Shown: positions 34,717-45,391 of the stretch, one piece after another | Position numbering within the stretch: position 1 is the first letter of the stretch | Layout: each line of letters starts with the position of its first letter | NCBI GenBank assembly: GCA_963971425.1 | Contig: OZ020526.1 | Span: 6,413,976-6,477,975 of the forward strand | Direction: 5' to 3' | From: Bryoerythrophyllum caledonicum | Lineage: Eukaryota; Streptophyta; Bryopsida; Pottiales; Pottiaceae | Length of the DNA: 64,000 nucleotides | The notes under the pieces: generated by a model | Seen by the model: the letters and a program-made list of their open reading frames with translations, nothing else | Told to the model about the DNA's origin: nothing | Database searches by the model: none | Program-made: the position numbers and the translations under genes

Positions 34717-36699
34717 ATGGCTGTCTCTCGCACCTCCAAGCTGCTGCTTCTCGTGGTGCTGTTGGTGTTATCATGCGATTGCGCGATTGGGTACCACACG
34801 GGTGACGTCGTGCCCGTCTCGAGACGCGGCCAGTTCCACGGCGTAAGATTGATCAGAACCAATTCTCTGCGATTATTGTAGTTTCCTCATTTTTGCATGT
34901 TTTCGGTGTTGGTTGGTTTTCTGATTTGGTGACATCGTCGTGGAATCTGTGATTCTCTCTGACCTTATCGTACTTTTTGTACCTTAGGATTTCCTCTTGA
35001 CAGGGTAGATGTTTCACGCGATGTAGAGTATGCTGATTTTAGGGTTTGATTGTCAGGACCTTGTGATTTTCCTGCTTGGAAGTTTTTGCCCTGTATTAAT
35101 GTTCTACCGTTTGCAATGGAGAGCAGCAAACTACATCATGGACGGATCAGCTTGGTCGCCATTGCCCGCACTTTGGTATCGATACAGAGGTTAGACAGGC
35201 CCTTATATTGTGTTAGGTTGTAATGTGTGGAACCTTGATTTGTAGCGTTATATTTGCAGAGACAAGGAGGTCTGTTCAGCTGCTTGAGTCCTCAAGTTAT
35301 GCACTGGATGCACATTATTCTAATTGATGTGATGTAATCTGGAACAGGTTGTGATGCCTCTTCCTAAGCCTGTAGGTATGAGTACGGAATCCGAGAGCTT
35401 CAAAGTGTGAGTGCTCTTACTCTGTTGCGCCTATATTTATTGGTACTTGATGGTACGTTGGGGTGATACTTTGCGATCAATTTTTCTATCGCAATCATTT
35501 GGGGACATTTTTCTTGCTTAGGTGTTACATGCTGACAAGTAGTACATTGAGCGTGTGCAGATCTTTTCAATTCGGTCGAGAGAAGTATTTCACTCCCTGG
35601 CTGCTGGTAATTGGACGCAAACAAGTGCCTATGCTCGAGGTTACTCTGGTGAGTTGTCCATCTTTAGCATGTTGGTTTTTCACCTTCATATCTTGGAATG
35701 CCATGTTTTATTTGTACCTGTGAATGCAGTCTGAAAACTGGGCCTTTTTTGTTGGCAGAGAAATTCCGGGGGAGACTTGGAAGGAGTGACTGCCAAAATT
35801 GTACCTATGCCTGAAAAGTGTGAGTTTTGACTAGGTTATGTTGATAAATGTTCATGCTTCTAATACTTTTGAATATTCACTTCTTCCAGCGTTTTGACAA
35901 GCCTGACCAGTATAGGATGTTGATGTTTATGCCATAAAATTGACTTTGGTACAGCTCGATACAGATCATTTGGGATTGCAGTTTGAGAATTTCCTTTGGT
36001 TTGACTTTTTCAGACTTGAAGGAGCATGAGTCGATTCGGCGGAAGTTTGAAGATCCCGCGGATTGGCCCAAGCATATCCTTGTGCACTACACATGGTAGG
36101 GTTGGTCTTGTCATCCCTGATGTAACAGGAAAGTGATATTGTTTTTGTATACTGATAGAGAGCCGTTAGTCGACAGAGATTAGTGAGGTTTGTGCACGCT
36201 TATCCTTCTCTTATATTCAGCTCTTGTTGTTTTGTTGTAACGCAGGGTGGAGAAGTCGGAGATAGATGTCGTTGGTGGTCTTTATGTCCTCTTCTTTTCT
36301 GGTGAGTCCCCTTTTCCTGTGTAGCAATCATCAGCCCGTTTCACCTCTTCAAGTGTATTAATGTGAATGAGATAGACATCTGGTTTGGAGCTCCTAATTC
36401 CTCACTGTCTACATTAATGTTCTTTTTGTTTTTCAGGAAATGTACTGTTTGTAATCACTGCGATCTACATCCTCCAATCATCAAAGGATAAGTTATCCAG
36501 GTTTGCTTCAGACTGTTTCCTTCTCTTTTTACAAGTTCTGCGTCTATCCTTGTTGTCCATTCCTCTATGCTTAAGCTGCCCTTAGTTCTGCTTGAAGCAA
36601 TGTCAATACTTCTGTACTAACATGCGTGTTTCATGTAGGTTTTTGAACGAGAATGTTGTGCAAACCAGCATGGTTGGCGAAGTACCGAAAGCAGATTGA
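34717..36699 (+). CDS. Conserved single-pass secretory-pathway membrane protein, function unknown
   Basis: Nine exons join in frame: 34717-34842, 35127-35189, 35348-35406, 35561-35648, 35759-35819, 36014-36095, 36246-36301, 36437-36500 and 36639-36699, for 219 residues. The N-terminus is a clear signal peptide (about residues 1-25, KLLLLVVLLVLSCDCAIG). A lumenal region follows with YHTGDVVPVSRRGQFHG, LGRHCPHFGID, and FGREKYFTPWLLVIGRKQ. Near the C-terminus there is one membrane span (GLYVLFFSGNVLFVITAIYI) and a short cytosolic tail. The pattern is that of a conserved plant type I membrane protein, and from memory similar proteins exist across land plants, but no biochemical role is known to me. 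The family name was not recognised. Confidence 0.85.
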
Positions 36700-37332
36700 A
36701 GCAGGCCTTGAGTGTACAGCGACTGCATGTCATGAATTGAGGTTTTGTTTTTATTATTCCACGGTGGCGGTTTGCAAGAGTTCATCAAGACGTGCCTGTG
36801 CCCTAGGAGTCTGAAATCAGAGATATGCCATAGTACAAGAACGTAGGAGAGAGCCTTGCTAAATAATGCAATTAACTAATCGTAGGAGACCATCCCAGGC
36901 GAGCTTCAGAGTTCGTATGAAGAACTTCAGCGCGACTTGGGGTCGGTTTTTTCGAGTACTCCTTTTCTTGGTGGACTCCGTACCTCTCCATTAGTCAAGT
37001 AGGTTTGATTTTCTTCATTTAAATCTTTGATGCCTCTGTTAGATTCTTCTGGAGGGCGGAGTACTGCAGATCACCGCCTGCTTGAAATGGTCTGTGGCAA
37101 TCTTTCCGTACAAGAGTCGAGGAGTGACTTTTCATCTCTCTAGAAAGTTTTGCGCCTCGGTTGCGAGTGCCGCATATTTTCACGTTGTCTCTGGTCCTCA
37201 TGGTCTTTATAAACTCATGCCGTTACAGCTCAATCATCCTGTCGTTTGCTGTATGTTTCATGCAATCGCTGGTCATCTGTGGCGTCTCTAACTTTCTAAC
37301 CATAGATGCTGGTGACGGTAATTTTTGTTCAG

Positions 37333-38162
37333 AATTGTTACCTTCGAGATGATGGCAACTCAACCATCATAAACACTTTCATGGTGTGAGTGTGGCAATG
37401 GGCTTTCGAGGATGCCTGTTGTGCACCTGTTCGTCGATGCCACTAACACGGATATTTCGCAGGATGGAGAACGTTAAGTGCGAACGGCCCACTGAGCGAA
37501 TATATGTCGACTTCAAAAGAATATCGTTCGAGTTTCGCAGATCAGAGAGGTGACTTTGATTTCAGTTCTCATCTTTGTATGCTATGTTCCGATGGGCATA
37601 CAACCTCCAATTGTGCAGGAACAATGTATTCATGTTGCTCTTTCCGCTTTTCAAGGTTGTGGGGACTTGGGTAGGAAAGTCAAGGAAGTCTGAGTTTGAG
37701 TAGGATGCCAAAAGGTGCAAGTGAGGAGATCTGATTACCGTTCAAGTCCGTCACAATCTTCCAAGTCATCCCGTGATTTCTACGTGTAGAGAGGAGGATG
37801 TCAAGAGTCTTGAATCAGTTATTTTGGTTACGTTCCATAACCTTCCATAAAACCGGCAGGTTTTCATTCCGAGTGTTTCAACAGGATCATTGCTGTAAAT
37901 TCTTATAACCCCGGAGAAGCACCTGACGCCATTGTGTGCCAGGTTTTTCCAGCCATCGTGCCTACAATTTCTTGGTCATTTTGTACCTCAAAATGAGCCG
38001 AGCTGTGTAGCTGTGCATGGCTCTAATTTTTCCCTGTCGCAACTCTTTTTGGCAACTCTGACAGAGCTATGGCACCACTTCTGAGAAAGTCACTGTGGAC
38101 TTCAAGCTCTATCGACTAGTCAATTGTACGATCAATCTGAACCTCGACTGTGTACACGCAGG
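37333..38162 (+). other. Candidate exons of an unrecognised gene
   Basis: Three splice-flanked blocks (37333-37385, 37463-37549, 37619-37655) join in one open frame. Two more (about 37885-37942, 38065-38162) join in another. The translated blocks include CERPTERIYVDFKRISFEFRR and SYGTTSEKVTVDFKLYRL, which share a V-DFK core. Cysteines and N-x-T sites suggest a secreted or lumenal product. A continuous link between the two groups, or to the next gene, was not found. They may be part of the gene at 38231 in a different transcript, a decayed upstream paralogue, or chance. Confidence 0.35.
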
Positions 38163-38230
38163 GTTTACTTGTTATTATGCAATGCTTAAATTGTAAGCAA
38201 ATTCAGTGCGTTTCGCAGGATTAATCCGCC

Positions 38231-39295
38231 ATGTCATCCAAGTGCAAACTGGACGTGTTGCCAAGGCAGCCCATCCCCAACTGGATTGACAGCATCACCA
38301 AGAAGTGGAAGTATGTGGATCCAGGCCACAGGTTTTGCGTTCCCGGGTTCAAAGCCGCCAGCTTCACCCCGAAGAACAAGGCTGATAAGTACAACGGCCG
38401 CACCCACAACTGCATGGCAGCCGTCACCTTAAACACTGGCACCCGCTATGCGGTATGATCAACTCACCTTTGTGTCCTCCCAAGCTCTACATTGCTGTGC
38501 TCTCAACTGACATACCATGTAGGTCGACGCTAACAATCATTCGTGTAATTGCAACAGTATATGCATCCTCATAGGAAGACAGGGTTTAAAGCTGGAAACG
38601 CTTATGGCAAAACACCACTCTTCGATGGACTCACGTAAGCTACTCTCTTGAGATTTGGGACTAATGAAGTAGCAACAACGGTATCACTCTCACTGGAACC
38701 ACCTCACACCACAAAGAAATTCCACAACTTGCATACAGGTGGGTGAAAATTTCATCACTCGGCATTAAATTCTTGCAGGACAAACAACTACTTCAACCAC
38801 TTGGTTCGGAAGGTGGGCGAAGAGATGGACCACATGTCCAAGAAGCTTTGTCCATTCAGTTTAGACGCCGGCCGCAACATGCCTCGGGACAAGACCCACA
38901 ATGACGTTGGATTGCATTGCTTCGACCGTCGAAATGCAAGCTATATCACGTACAAATCTTGCTGTGAAAATTTCATGTCGTAGCCTTTAATATTAGAAAC
39001 CTTGAGCTCGGACACCTTATTTCTAACTTGCTTAAATTGCTTGGTGGATCAAGGTTGGAAAGCGGAGATCGGAGGGACATGAAAACGCCGTTAAGCACTC
39101 ACCAAAGGTTCCATGTACTTCCCAGCAACAGGACTGGGCTTTCCAATCCCGGCATATTTGCTGGTAACGTCAACTTGCACAGAACTCCCTGAAATTGTTT
39201 TCTCTGGTTAGAAGCAGATGAGCTCACAGCAGGGAAACGCATGATTCTTTGCAGAGAAAACGGTCATGATGCACAAGCACCAAATGGGAGAATGA
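38231..39295 (+). CDS. Unrecognised multi-exon protein with two possible 3' ends
   Basis: Exons 38231-38452, 38558-38634 and 38779-38983 give 167 residues ending at a TAG. If a weak donor (GTAGCC at 38980) inside the third exon is used, two more blocks (39054-39163, 39255-39295) continue in frame to a TGA, giving 216 residues. The protein is Lys- and Cys-rich, with no evident signal peptide or membrane segment; segments include FCVPGFKAASFTPKNKADKY, MHPHRKTGFKAGNAYGKTP and KTPLSTHQRFHVLPSNRTG. The ATG context is GCCATG, and an in-frame stop lies four codons upstream. I do not recognise a family. The ordered splice sites and frame retention over five exons support a real gene. Confidence 0.5.
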
Positions 39296-39504
39296 GGACG
39301 TCATCCACCTGATCGTGTTCTAGATTCTGTAAAAACTCTTTCTAGTTTTCGGCAAGGATAAAACCTTCTGCAATAGACCATCTTGTAACGAATTATAAAA
39401 GAATACGACTCAGACGGTGCACTTTACATCTGTTAATCAGACAGTGGGTTAGCAGGACTAACCCTTCGGCACCAGGGATCATCACGGTCGAATCCACGTT
39501 TCCC

Positions 39505-39576
39505 AGGCCCCACCGAGATTCGAACTCGGGTTTTTGGATTCAAAGTCCAAAGTCGTAACCACTGGACTATGGGGCC
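39505..39576 (-). tRNA. tRNA-Gln (anticodon UUG)
   Basis: On the minus strand the 72-nt sequence folds as a tRNA. The acceptor is GGCCCCA paired with TGGGGCC. The anticodon arm TTGGA-CTTTGAA-TCCAA carries anticodon TTG. The T arm has the GTTCGAATC box (B-box, TTCGAAT). No intron is seen and CCA is not encoded. It matches eukaryotic nuclear tRNA-Gln(UUG). Confidence 0.95.
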
Positions 39577-39967
39577 CGCAGTCGCGCTCGGTAGAGGCAG
39601 CGCGCCCACTCGAGACAGACGCGCTTATTGTCTTGTCAGCAGTGTGTCTATAACTAAGTCAAAGGTGAGAAGGAAACTGGTCGCCAAACTTGACTCATTC
39701 TCGACGTTCAAGCAACTTATCTTTTCCCATTCTATCATTCCAGAACATGTGATCATGAGACGTTGTCATCATCGACGCTCCGATTTCTGCACTAGAATTG
39801 AACCCTTTCTCACCGAAATCTCGAACATCCGCCATCGCTCAATCCTCTGGTAAGTGAGAAAACTTGTGAATTTGAAGTCATCTAGCTTGCATTGCTTGAG
39901 GTTTGGATTTCTAGATGGGTTGGGGTTGAGGATTCGGTGATGGATTGACAGGTTGTGAGAGTTAGCG

Positions 39968-40963
39968 ATGGCGATGGGGGTGAGAGTGGCGAAGACGGTG
40001 CCGGCGGTGGCGATAGCAGCGTTGACAGGCGTGCTGTTGATGCGGCATGTGGGGGAGGGGCTGAAGATGCTGGAGCGGGGATGTCCCGACAGGGCGGCGT
40101 ACTCGTGGCGATCGAACGTCCCGGTGGTGGACAAGTTTCTGTGCGTGGCGGTGAACTTCTTCGTGCACGGCGTGCGATTCGACGAGGGGAAGGTGGTGAC
40201 AGGATACGTGGGGACGCTGCTGGTGTCGGTGATGGCATTCATGGCGGTGGAGGGATCGCGCCTGAAGTCGAGCCTGGCGCTGTCCGCGACGTGGGTGCAC
40301 GGGATCCTGCTGCAGATCACTGGCGTGTCGGTGTCGTTTCCGGGGCTGTGGCTGCCGGTGTACTTCCTCTCCGACGGCGGCAACCGTGAGCATAATCAGA
40401 TTCACCGGAAGAAAGTCTCCCTCTTCCGCGTGGCCGCCATCGCCGTCGCGTTCCTGTTCCTGTGGCTCAACCTGATCGCGCTCTTCTTCCCGCTCAACAC
40501 CGACAAGAAGCAGTCGGCCTGTCTGCTCTTCCTCGCGATGCCGTTCGCCGTGACCGTGGCCTACCTCCCGTTCCCGACCTCCCCCGACGCGCCGCAGCAG
40601 AAGGGCCACAAGGGCGTCATTGCGCTGCACCTCCTGCAGGCCGGGTTCGCGCTCACCTGGCACCTCGTCGCCGTCCTGTTCGTGGTGCGCGACCCCGCCA
40701 TCCCCGGCCGCATCGCGCACCTCTTCACCTCGTTCCGCACCGAGGAGTGGCCCGTCTACTTCCTGCTCGTCGACTTCGTCTCCTTGTTCCTCTCCTTCCT
40801 CTACCTCACTGCGGTCGAAGACGGCGTGTTCATCGCGCTCCTGGAGCTCGTTGGAGGCATCGTGTTCGGACCCGCGTTTGCCGTGTCCGCGTACTGCGTC
40901 TACCGCGAGCAGTGCACCTCCAAGGCAGTCTCTCGAGTCAGGAGCAAGACGAAAGAGAATTAG
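39968..40963 (+). CDS. Polytopic membrane protein of unknown function, fungal-like
   Basis: Intronless 331-residue frame, GC-rich in codon third positions, with about seven to nine hydrophobic spans: residues about 10-26, 50-68, 80-98, 104-132, 152-176, 186-204, 222-243, 267-285 and 288-312. Conserved-looking segments include VPVVDKFLCVAVNFFVHG, SFPGLWLPVYFLSDG and the acidic FRTEEWPVYFLLVDF. The arrangement of an N-terminal span, a PxVDxFLC motif followed by a hydrophobic FF segment, and a W-x-HGxLxQ region recalls a family of fungal integral-membrane proteins, but this is from memory and unverified. The tRNA-Gln gene lies 390 bp upstream. Absence of introns differs from most neighbours. Confidence 0.75.
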   Translation: MAMGVRVAKTVPAVAIAALTGVLLMRHVGEGLKMLERGCPDRAAYSWRSNVPVVDKFLCVAVNFFVHGVRFDEGKVVTGYVGTLLVSVMAFMAVEGSRLKSSLALSATWVHGILLQITGVSVSFPGLWLPVYFLSDGGNREHNQIHRKKVSLFRVAAIAVAFLFLWLNLIALFFPLNTDKKQSACLLFLAMPFAVTVAYLPFPTSPDAPQQKGHKGVIALHLLQAGFALTWHLVAVLFVVRDPAIPGRIAHLFTSFRTEEWPVYFLLVDFVSLFLSFLYLTAVEDGVFIALLELVGGIVFGPAFAVSAYCVYREQCTSKAVSRVRSKTKEN

Positions 40964-41706
40964 GGTTCCATGTCTCCCTGATCTTTGTATATTAGTCAAC
41001 TTCTTCATCCTCCTTCCTCGACCTTTTTCTCATGTATTTTAGATGATTTCGAAAGCAAGACCGCCGGACCACGAAGCGAATTGTGGCAGGCGATCAATTT
41101 CGTTTCGTGTTCTTTCACGTGTAGCCCCTCAATTGTGAGTATTCAAGGAGTGCTTGTAATCCGGAAGCTTCCTTCTGGAGCTTGTCGTGGTTCTTCTCTG
41201 ATAGTACCAAGTTCCGGACGTGAGCTCATTGTTGTATCTAACTTCTGAAGCTATGTTTTCCGTCACTGAATCCTCACTGCAATAGTTGTCGAAAATCCGC
41301 CATTACGCATGTCCTCTGCAGATTTCTGAGGAATGCCAGACTGAATTTCTTCCCCGACCTGCAAAAGATACACATCCCAGCAGGACCAGAGTTGCTGTAC
41401 TATCACTTTCATGGTTTTCAATAAGAAAGTGCACCCAAAACCAGCATTGTTTACAAAATGCGTCATGAAATCTAGTCACCAGCGTAGATAATGTCGGTGA
41501 TATCGTCCCTGTCTTTCTTGAAATGTGCCGAGTCTTTTGGCAGCGAGGTCACAATATACTGAACGTCATGAAAATTTTTGCCTCAATTATGATTGCTGCG
41601 GTGCGCACAATGCAACAGATGAGGGTTGAACCAGTCAGAGTGCTAGGTTGCAGAGCACGAATCCGCAGGTGATGGTGAGGTATTGGGTTGTTGATCAGGT
41701 TGTTCG
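40964..41706. other. Intergenic region
   Basis: Includes the probable 3' UTR of the membrane-protein gene and the upstream region of the O-fucosyltransferase gene. Nothing else is recognised. Confidence 0.5.
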
Positions 41707-44250
41707 ATGGGGCGTTTCAGCTGGGGCGTGGGAGTCAAGAGCCGGAAGGAGACGGCGGACTCGGCACCTGCTTCCGAAGAGGCGAAAGGAGATGCAACCC
41801 CAACTTCATCCCCACCTTCGCCATGGACGGTCGCGCCCAAGACCTGCTGGATGCTGGGATTGTGCGCCGCGGCGCTCTTCGGCTACTTCGTGGAGGCGTC
41901 GCCGGCTCGCATCAGCAATGCCATGTTCAGCAACCATCTCTTCTCGGAGTATCGCGCCCCTCGCCGCTTGCACATGGCTTTGCTCCATAGCCGAAGGGCT
42001 TCTCTCAACACGGTGAGCTTCTCTCGAACTGAATTTTCTTAAATCATTTCTTAAAACCTTTTTCCAGGGTTGAATTGATATTGGGTTGGTGTTGCAGATT
42101 GTGAGGGACCCAGTTAGGTCGTGGAGCCCCCCTCCCAACAATGGTTGGAAACCTTGTCTCAACCATAGTCGAGGTAAGGAGCTGTAACTGTCGTATGTCA
42201 CTTTGCCACAATCTTCTTGTAATGGTTGCCAACAATTTGCTACTCCCTCTGTTCCAACATCACATGTATTTTCTTTCTTGTGCAAAGTTGCTCGTATTTT
42301 GAAACGGAGGGAGCACAATATGTAGCAAATGTTTAGCATGGACTGAATTTCACTGCCTTATTAAAGCGAGCCAAAACCTAAAGCTGGAGTGAGGATGGTG
42401 CTCTCTAACATGGTGGTCTTTTCTTGGCTGCAGCAGCATCTGGATCACAGAGTGGCTACTTGCAAGTGACGTGCTCCGGAGGCCTGTTTCAGATTCACAT
42501 CTGTGTATGCACGAGTTTCTTCTCACTTGATATTGTTAATTGCGCGGATTTGATTTTGTTACTGGTTCGTCAGGGAACTGGGGTTGTGACGATGGATTGT
42601 TGCTTGATGCGAACAGATATGCAACGCTGTGGCAGTAGCGAAGCTGGTGAATGCAACTCTGCTGATCCCGTACTTGAGAGGATCGTTAGTGTGGAACGAC
42701 CCGAGTCAATTCAATGATATATATGACACCGACCATTTTATTTCATACTTCAAGAACGATGTGCAAATCATACGAAAATTGCCGGAGGAGTATGCCTGGA
42801 GTACTCCTGATTTCTACGCCGAGCATTGTCTGGACAGGCCCAACTGCCTGACTTATGTTCGCAAGCATAGCACCATGAGTTGGTACCTTGAGAAGCTGCC
42901 ACCTCTTTTAGAAAGGTAAGGATAAAATCTTCTTCAAAACATTGGTTATGGTTTCAACTCTGTCACATCTTGATTGGCATCTTTCAGGCACGGTGTGGCG
43001 GTTCTAGATGGCCCTACGCAATTCTCTGGTTGGGATCACAAGCTCACATTCGAGGGCCTGCCTGATCACATCACAAAGCTGCGATGTCGAGCCAATTTTG
43101 AGGCCCTTCAGTTCGTGCCTGCTATTCAAGAGTTTGGGAAGACGCTGGTGGACCGGCTCCGAGCCAAGGGTTTCCTGGTTCAGAGTCCAATCCTGTCTCC
43201 GAGGCAAATGCCTGCACCTCAACCATGGTGGTCTGCACAAGATGAGGACGTATTTCCAGGTGTGTGAGTCTAAAAACCACCAGGGTTTAGGGTTTATCCT
43301 CAGGTTTCAGGCCTGATGTTGATAACTTACTCTTGATTAAAGAGGTGGGGGAAGGTTTCAGGCAAGTCCAATGGGGGCCCGGTGGGGCGATACCTTGGTC
43401 TCCATGTGCGTTTTGAGAAGGACATGATTGCACACTCGGCTTGTTATTACGGCGGAGGCCGGGCTGAGAAGCGCGCCCTCGCTGCCTTCCGAGCGAAAGT
43501 GTGGCCGTAAGTGTTTTCTATCCCTATCATGCGGATGTCTGACTACATCTTGGGGGCCTTAGAGAATGGTTTTTACAAGCAATGCCTTGCTTTGCAGGAG
43601 AGGCGTTAGCAAGACTCAGTATAAACCAGAGAATCTCCGTATGAATGGAAGCTGCCCTCTGACACCAGATGAGATGGGACTTCTGCTGTCTGGGCTTGGA
43701 TTTCTCAACTCCACTCCCGTCTACATGGCGGGCAAGGTAACCACTCACTCTTCCAAGTTTTATACGAAGCTTGCAAGTGTTCCTGAACTAGTGAAGCTTA
43801 TGAAGAAATTGGCTGCAGGATTTGTACGGAGGGCAGGCCCGCATCAAGCCCCTGAGAGAGATCTTTCCCTCGCTCCACAGTAAGTACACCTTGGCGACCA
43901 AGAAAGAGCTGAAGCCGTTTCTGCCATTCTCTCACAAGCTGGCGGCCTTGGACTTTCTGGTTCTGCTCAACAGCGATGTGTTCATGTCCAATGCCGCTGG
44001 CAACTTCCCCAATGTTCTGAGCGGGCAGAGGACGTTCTACGGGCCCCGGAAGTCTGTCCACGCCGACAAAAGACTGCTGGCGGAGCTCTTTGCAAACAGC
44101 TCCGTCACGTGGGCAGAGTTTTCCTCCAGAGTTATTGAAGGCCATCAGCACAGATTAGGTGCTCCTGTTCGCCGCATGCCCAAGTACTCCATCTTCAGGT
44201 ACCCTGCTCCGGATTGCATGTGTCAAGCGCCCGTCCCAGCCGCGGAATAA
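41707..44250 (+). CDS. Plant protein O-fucosyltransferase family (GT65-related), Golgi type II membrane protein
   Basis: Eight exons join in frame: 41707-42012, 42098-42173, 42434-42504, 42617-42915, 42988-43259, 43362-43506, 43598-43736 and 43819-44250, for 579 residues. A membrane anchor lies at about residues 47-63 (CWMLGLCAAALFGYFV). Family signatures in order are SGGLFQ...ICNAVAVAKLVNATLLIPYL (donor-binding N-terminal motif), GRYLGLHVRFEKDMIAHS (H-x-RFE), GFLNSTPVYMAGKDLYGG, and LAALDFLVLLNSDVFMSNAAGN (the late D-F-x-x-x-x-x-SDVF-x-x-x-x-x-GN block). Family members transfer fucose to proteins or act in cell-wall glycan assembly; the substrate here is unknown. The GGLN position of most members reads GGLF. 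Intron 2 holds a short Stowaway-like repeat. Confidence 0.92.
42243..42313. mobile_element. Very short Stowaway-like MITE remnant in intron
   Basis: It begins CTCCCTCTGTTCCAA after a TA and ends TTTGAAACGGAGGGAG, giving inverted ends of about 15 bp typical of Stowaway (Tc1/mariner) MITEs. The right-hand TA duplication is not intact (CA). Only 71 bp long. Confidence 0.65.
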
Positions 44251-44734
44251 GATACATCTCAACATCACCTTGCGATCCATTGTTGGAACCTCGGCGATTT
44301 TCTGTACACGTTCCTGGTCATGAATATCCATTCCCAAAGCAATGCTAGTTTAGAAATCAGACCACTGACAACTCTGCTCCTTCAGTCATTTCGCTATTTT
44401 GTGAACTTCATTTGCTAACCAACAGGATCCAAACGGAAGTACCGCGTCACTACAACCATCCTTCTATTCGTCTGTGGAAAACAGGAGCAAGGATTCAATC
44501 ACGTTTCGTTAGTGCCGTAGATCAACCTCACTCTCGTGAAATTGTGAACCGGGAAGCATGACTTTTACAAATTCTTACAGACTTGTACAAATTCATCTTA
44601 TCAGCTGAATTGGTATAAGCTCAGCTCAAACCATTTTGTAAACATCAAGCTCTAACTTGGCATCAATCACTCTTCTTCTTCAAAGTATGTCAGTCTAAGT
44701 GTGCATTCGAACCACAGCTTGTTTGTTCTTCTCT

Positions 44735-44810
44735 ATTCACAATGGCGGCAACGTCTATTCACAATGGCGGCAACGTCTATTCACAATGGCGGCAACGTCT
44801 ATTCACGATG
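44735..44810 (+). repeat. 22-bp tandem repeat, each unit carrying an ATG
   Basis: Units ATTCACAATGGCGGCAACGTCT occur three times, with a partial fourth. ATGs fall at 44742, 44764, 44786 and 44808, exactly 22 nt apart. Confidence 0.9.
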
Positions 44811-45041
44811 GTGTCTGGATCCCTGGTTGCGAGCACCTTGTCCTCATTTGCGGCGTTCGGTGCTTCCCAAGCACAATTCGCTCCTGTTCACAATGTGAGC
44901 AGCGCTCGCACTATAGCTTCCGAGGAGGAGACGCCTGTTGCGAAGTGGGTGCTGAGCTCTGTTGTGGCAGCTGGTTTGGCCATCGCCTTGGCAGCAACTT
45001 GTAAATTGTGGTTTCTCAATACAATTCACTTTTTCGAATGA
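44742..45041 (+). CDS. Small putative membrane protein, possibly organelle-targeted
   Basis: A 99-residue frame starts at the first repeat ATG and passes in frame through the ATG at 44808, which alone would give 77 residues (MVSGSLVASTLSSFAAFG...). The 77-residue form looks like a Ser/Ala-rich targeting segment, then an acidic patch (EEETP) and one hydrophobic span (VLSSVVAAGLAIALAA). The composition resembles small nuclear-encoded organelle membrane proteins, but no family was recognised. A possible donor (GTAAAT at about 45000) leaves the 3' end uncertain. Confidence 0.35.
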   Translation: MAATSIHNGGNVYSQWRQRLFTMVSGSLVASTLSSFAAFGASQAQFAPVHNVSSARTIASEEETPVAKWVLSSVVAAGLAIALAATCKLWFLNTIHFFE

Positions 45042-45391
45042 TATTCTTGGTGTGACTAGTTCTTGGGTTTCGCTTCTTGGATTCACCCTGGTTTTGCACT
45101 CTTGATGTGTGTGCCTCATTTTCAGAGAGAAAACAGGTCTGCCTCTGTGAGTCATCTCTTCCAAAGCGGTGTACGTCAAGCAACAGATACCTTGCTGATG
45201 CTTTCATGTCACCAAGATTAGCATGGCAAGTTTCTGGAGCCCTGCGGCATTGTACTCAGATCTCCTGCTCCTCTTGATCATGTATCTGCCGCACTTTCAA
45301 AGAGGAAACAGATCCCATGTGCTTGCCTCTGTGGATCATTCCTGCGGTAAATCAACATCTGGCAAATTCTCTGGAACCTTCTGGCTTGATG

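Larger units (their letters stand above)
44251..45391. other. Intergenic with a small ORF and 22-bp repeat
   Basis: Contains the O-fucosyltransferase 3' region, the repeat and small ORF listed separately, and unassigned sequence up to the PAP2 stop codon. Confidence 0.5.

Noticed and set aside
39955-41042. Long overlapping frames across the polytopic membrane protein gene
   Set aside because: Arg/Ala-rich shadows of high-GC codons.
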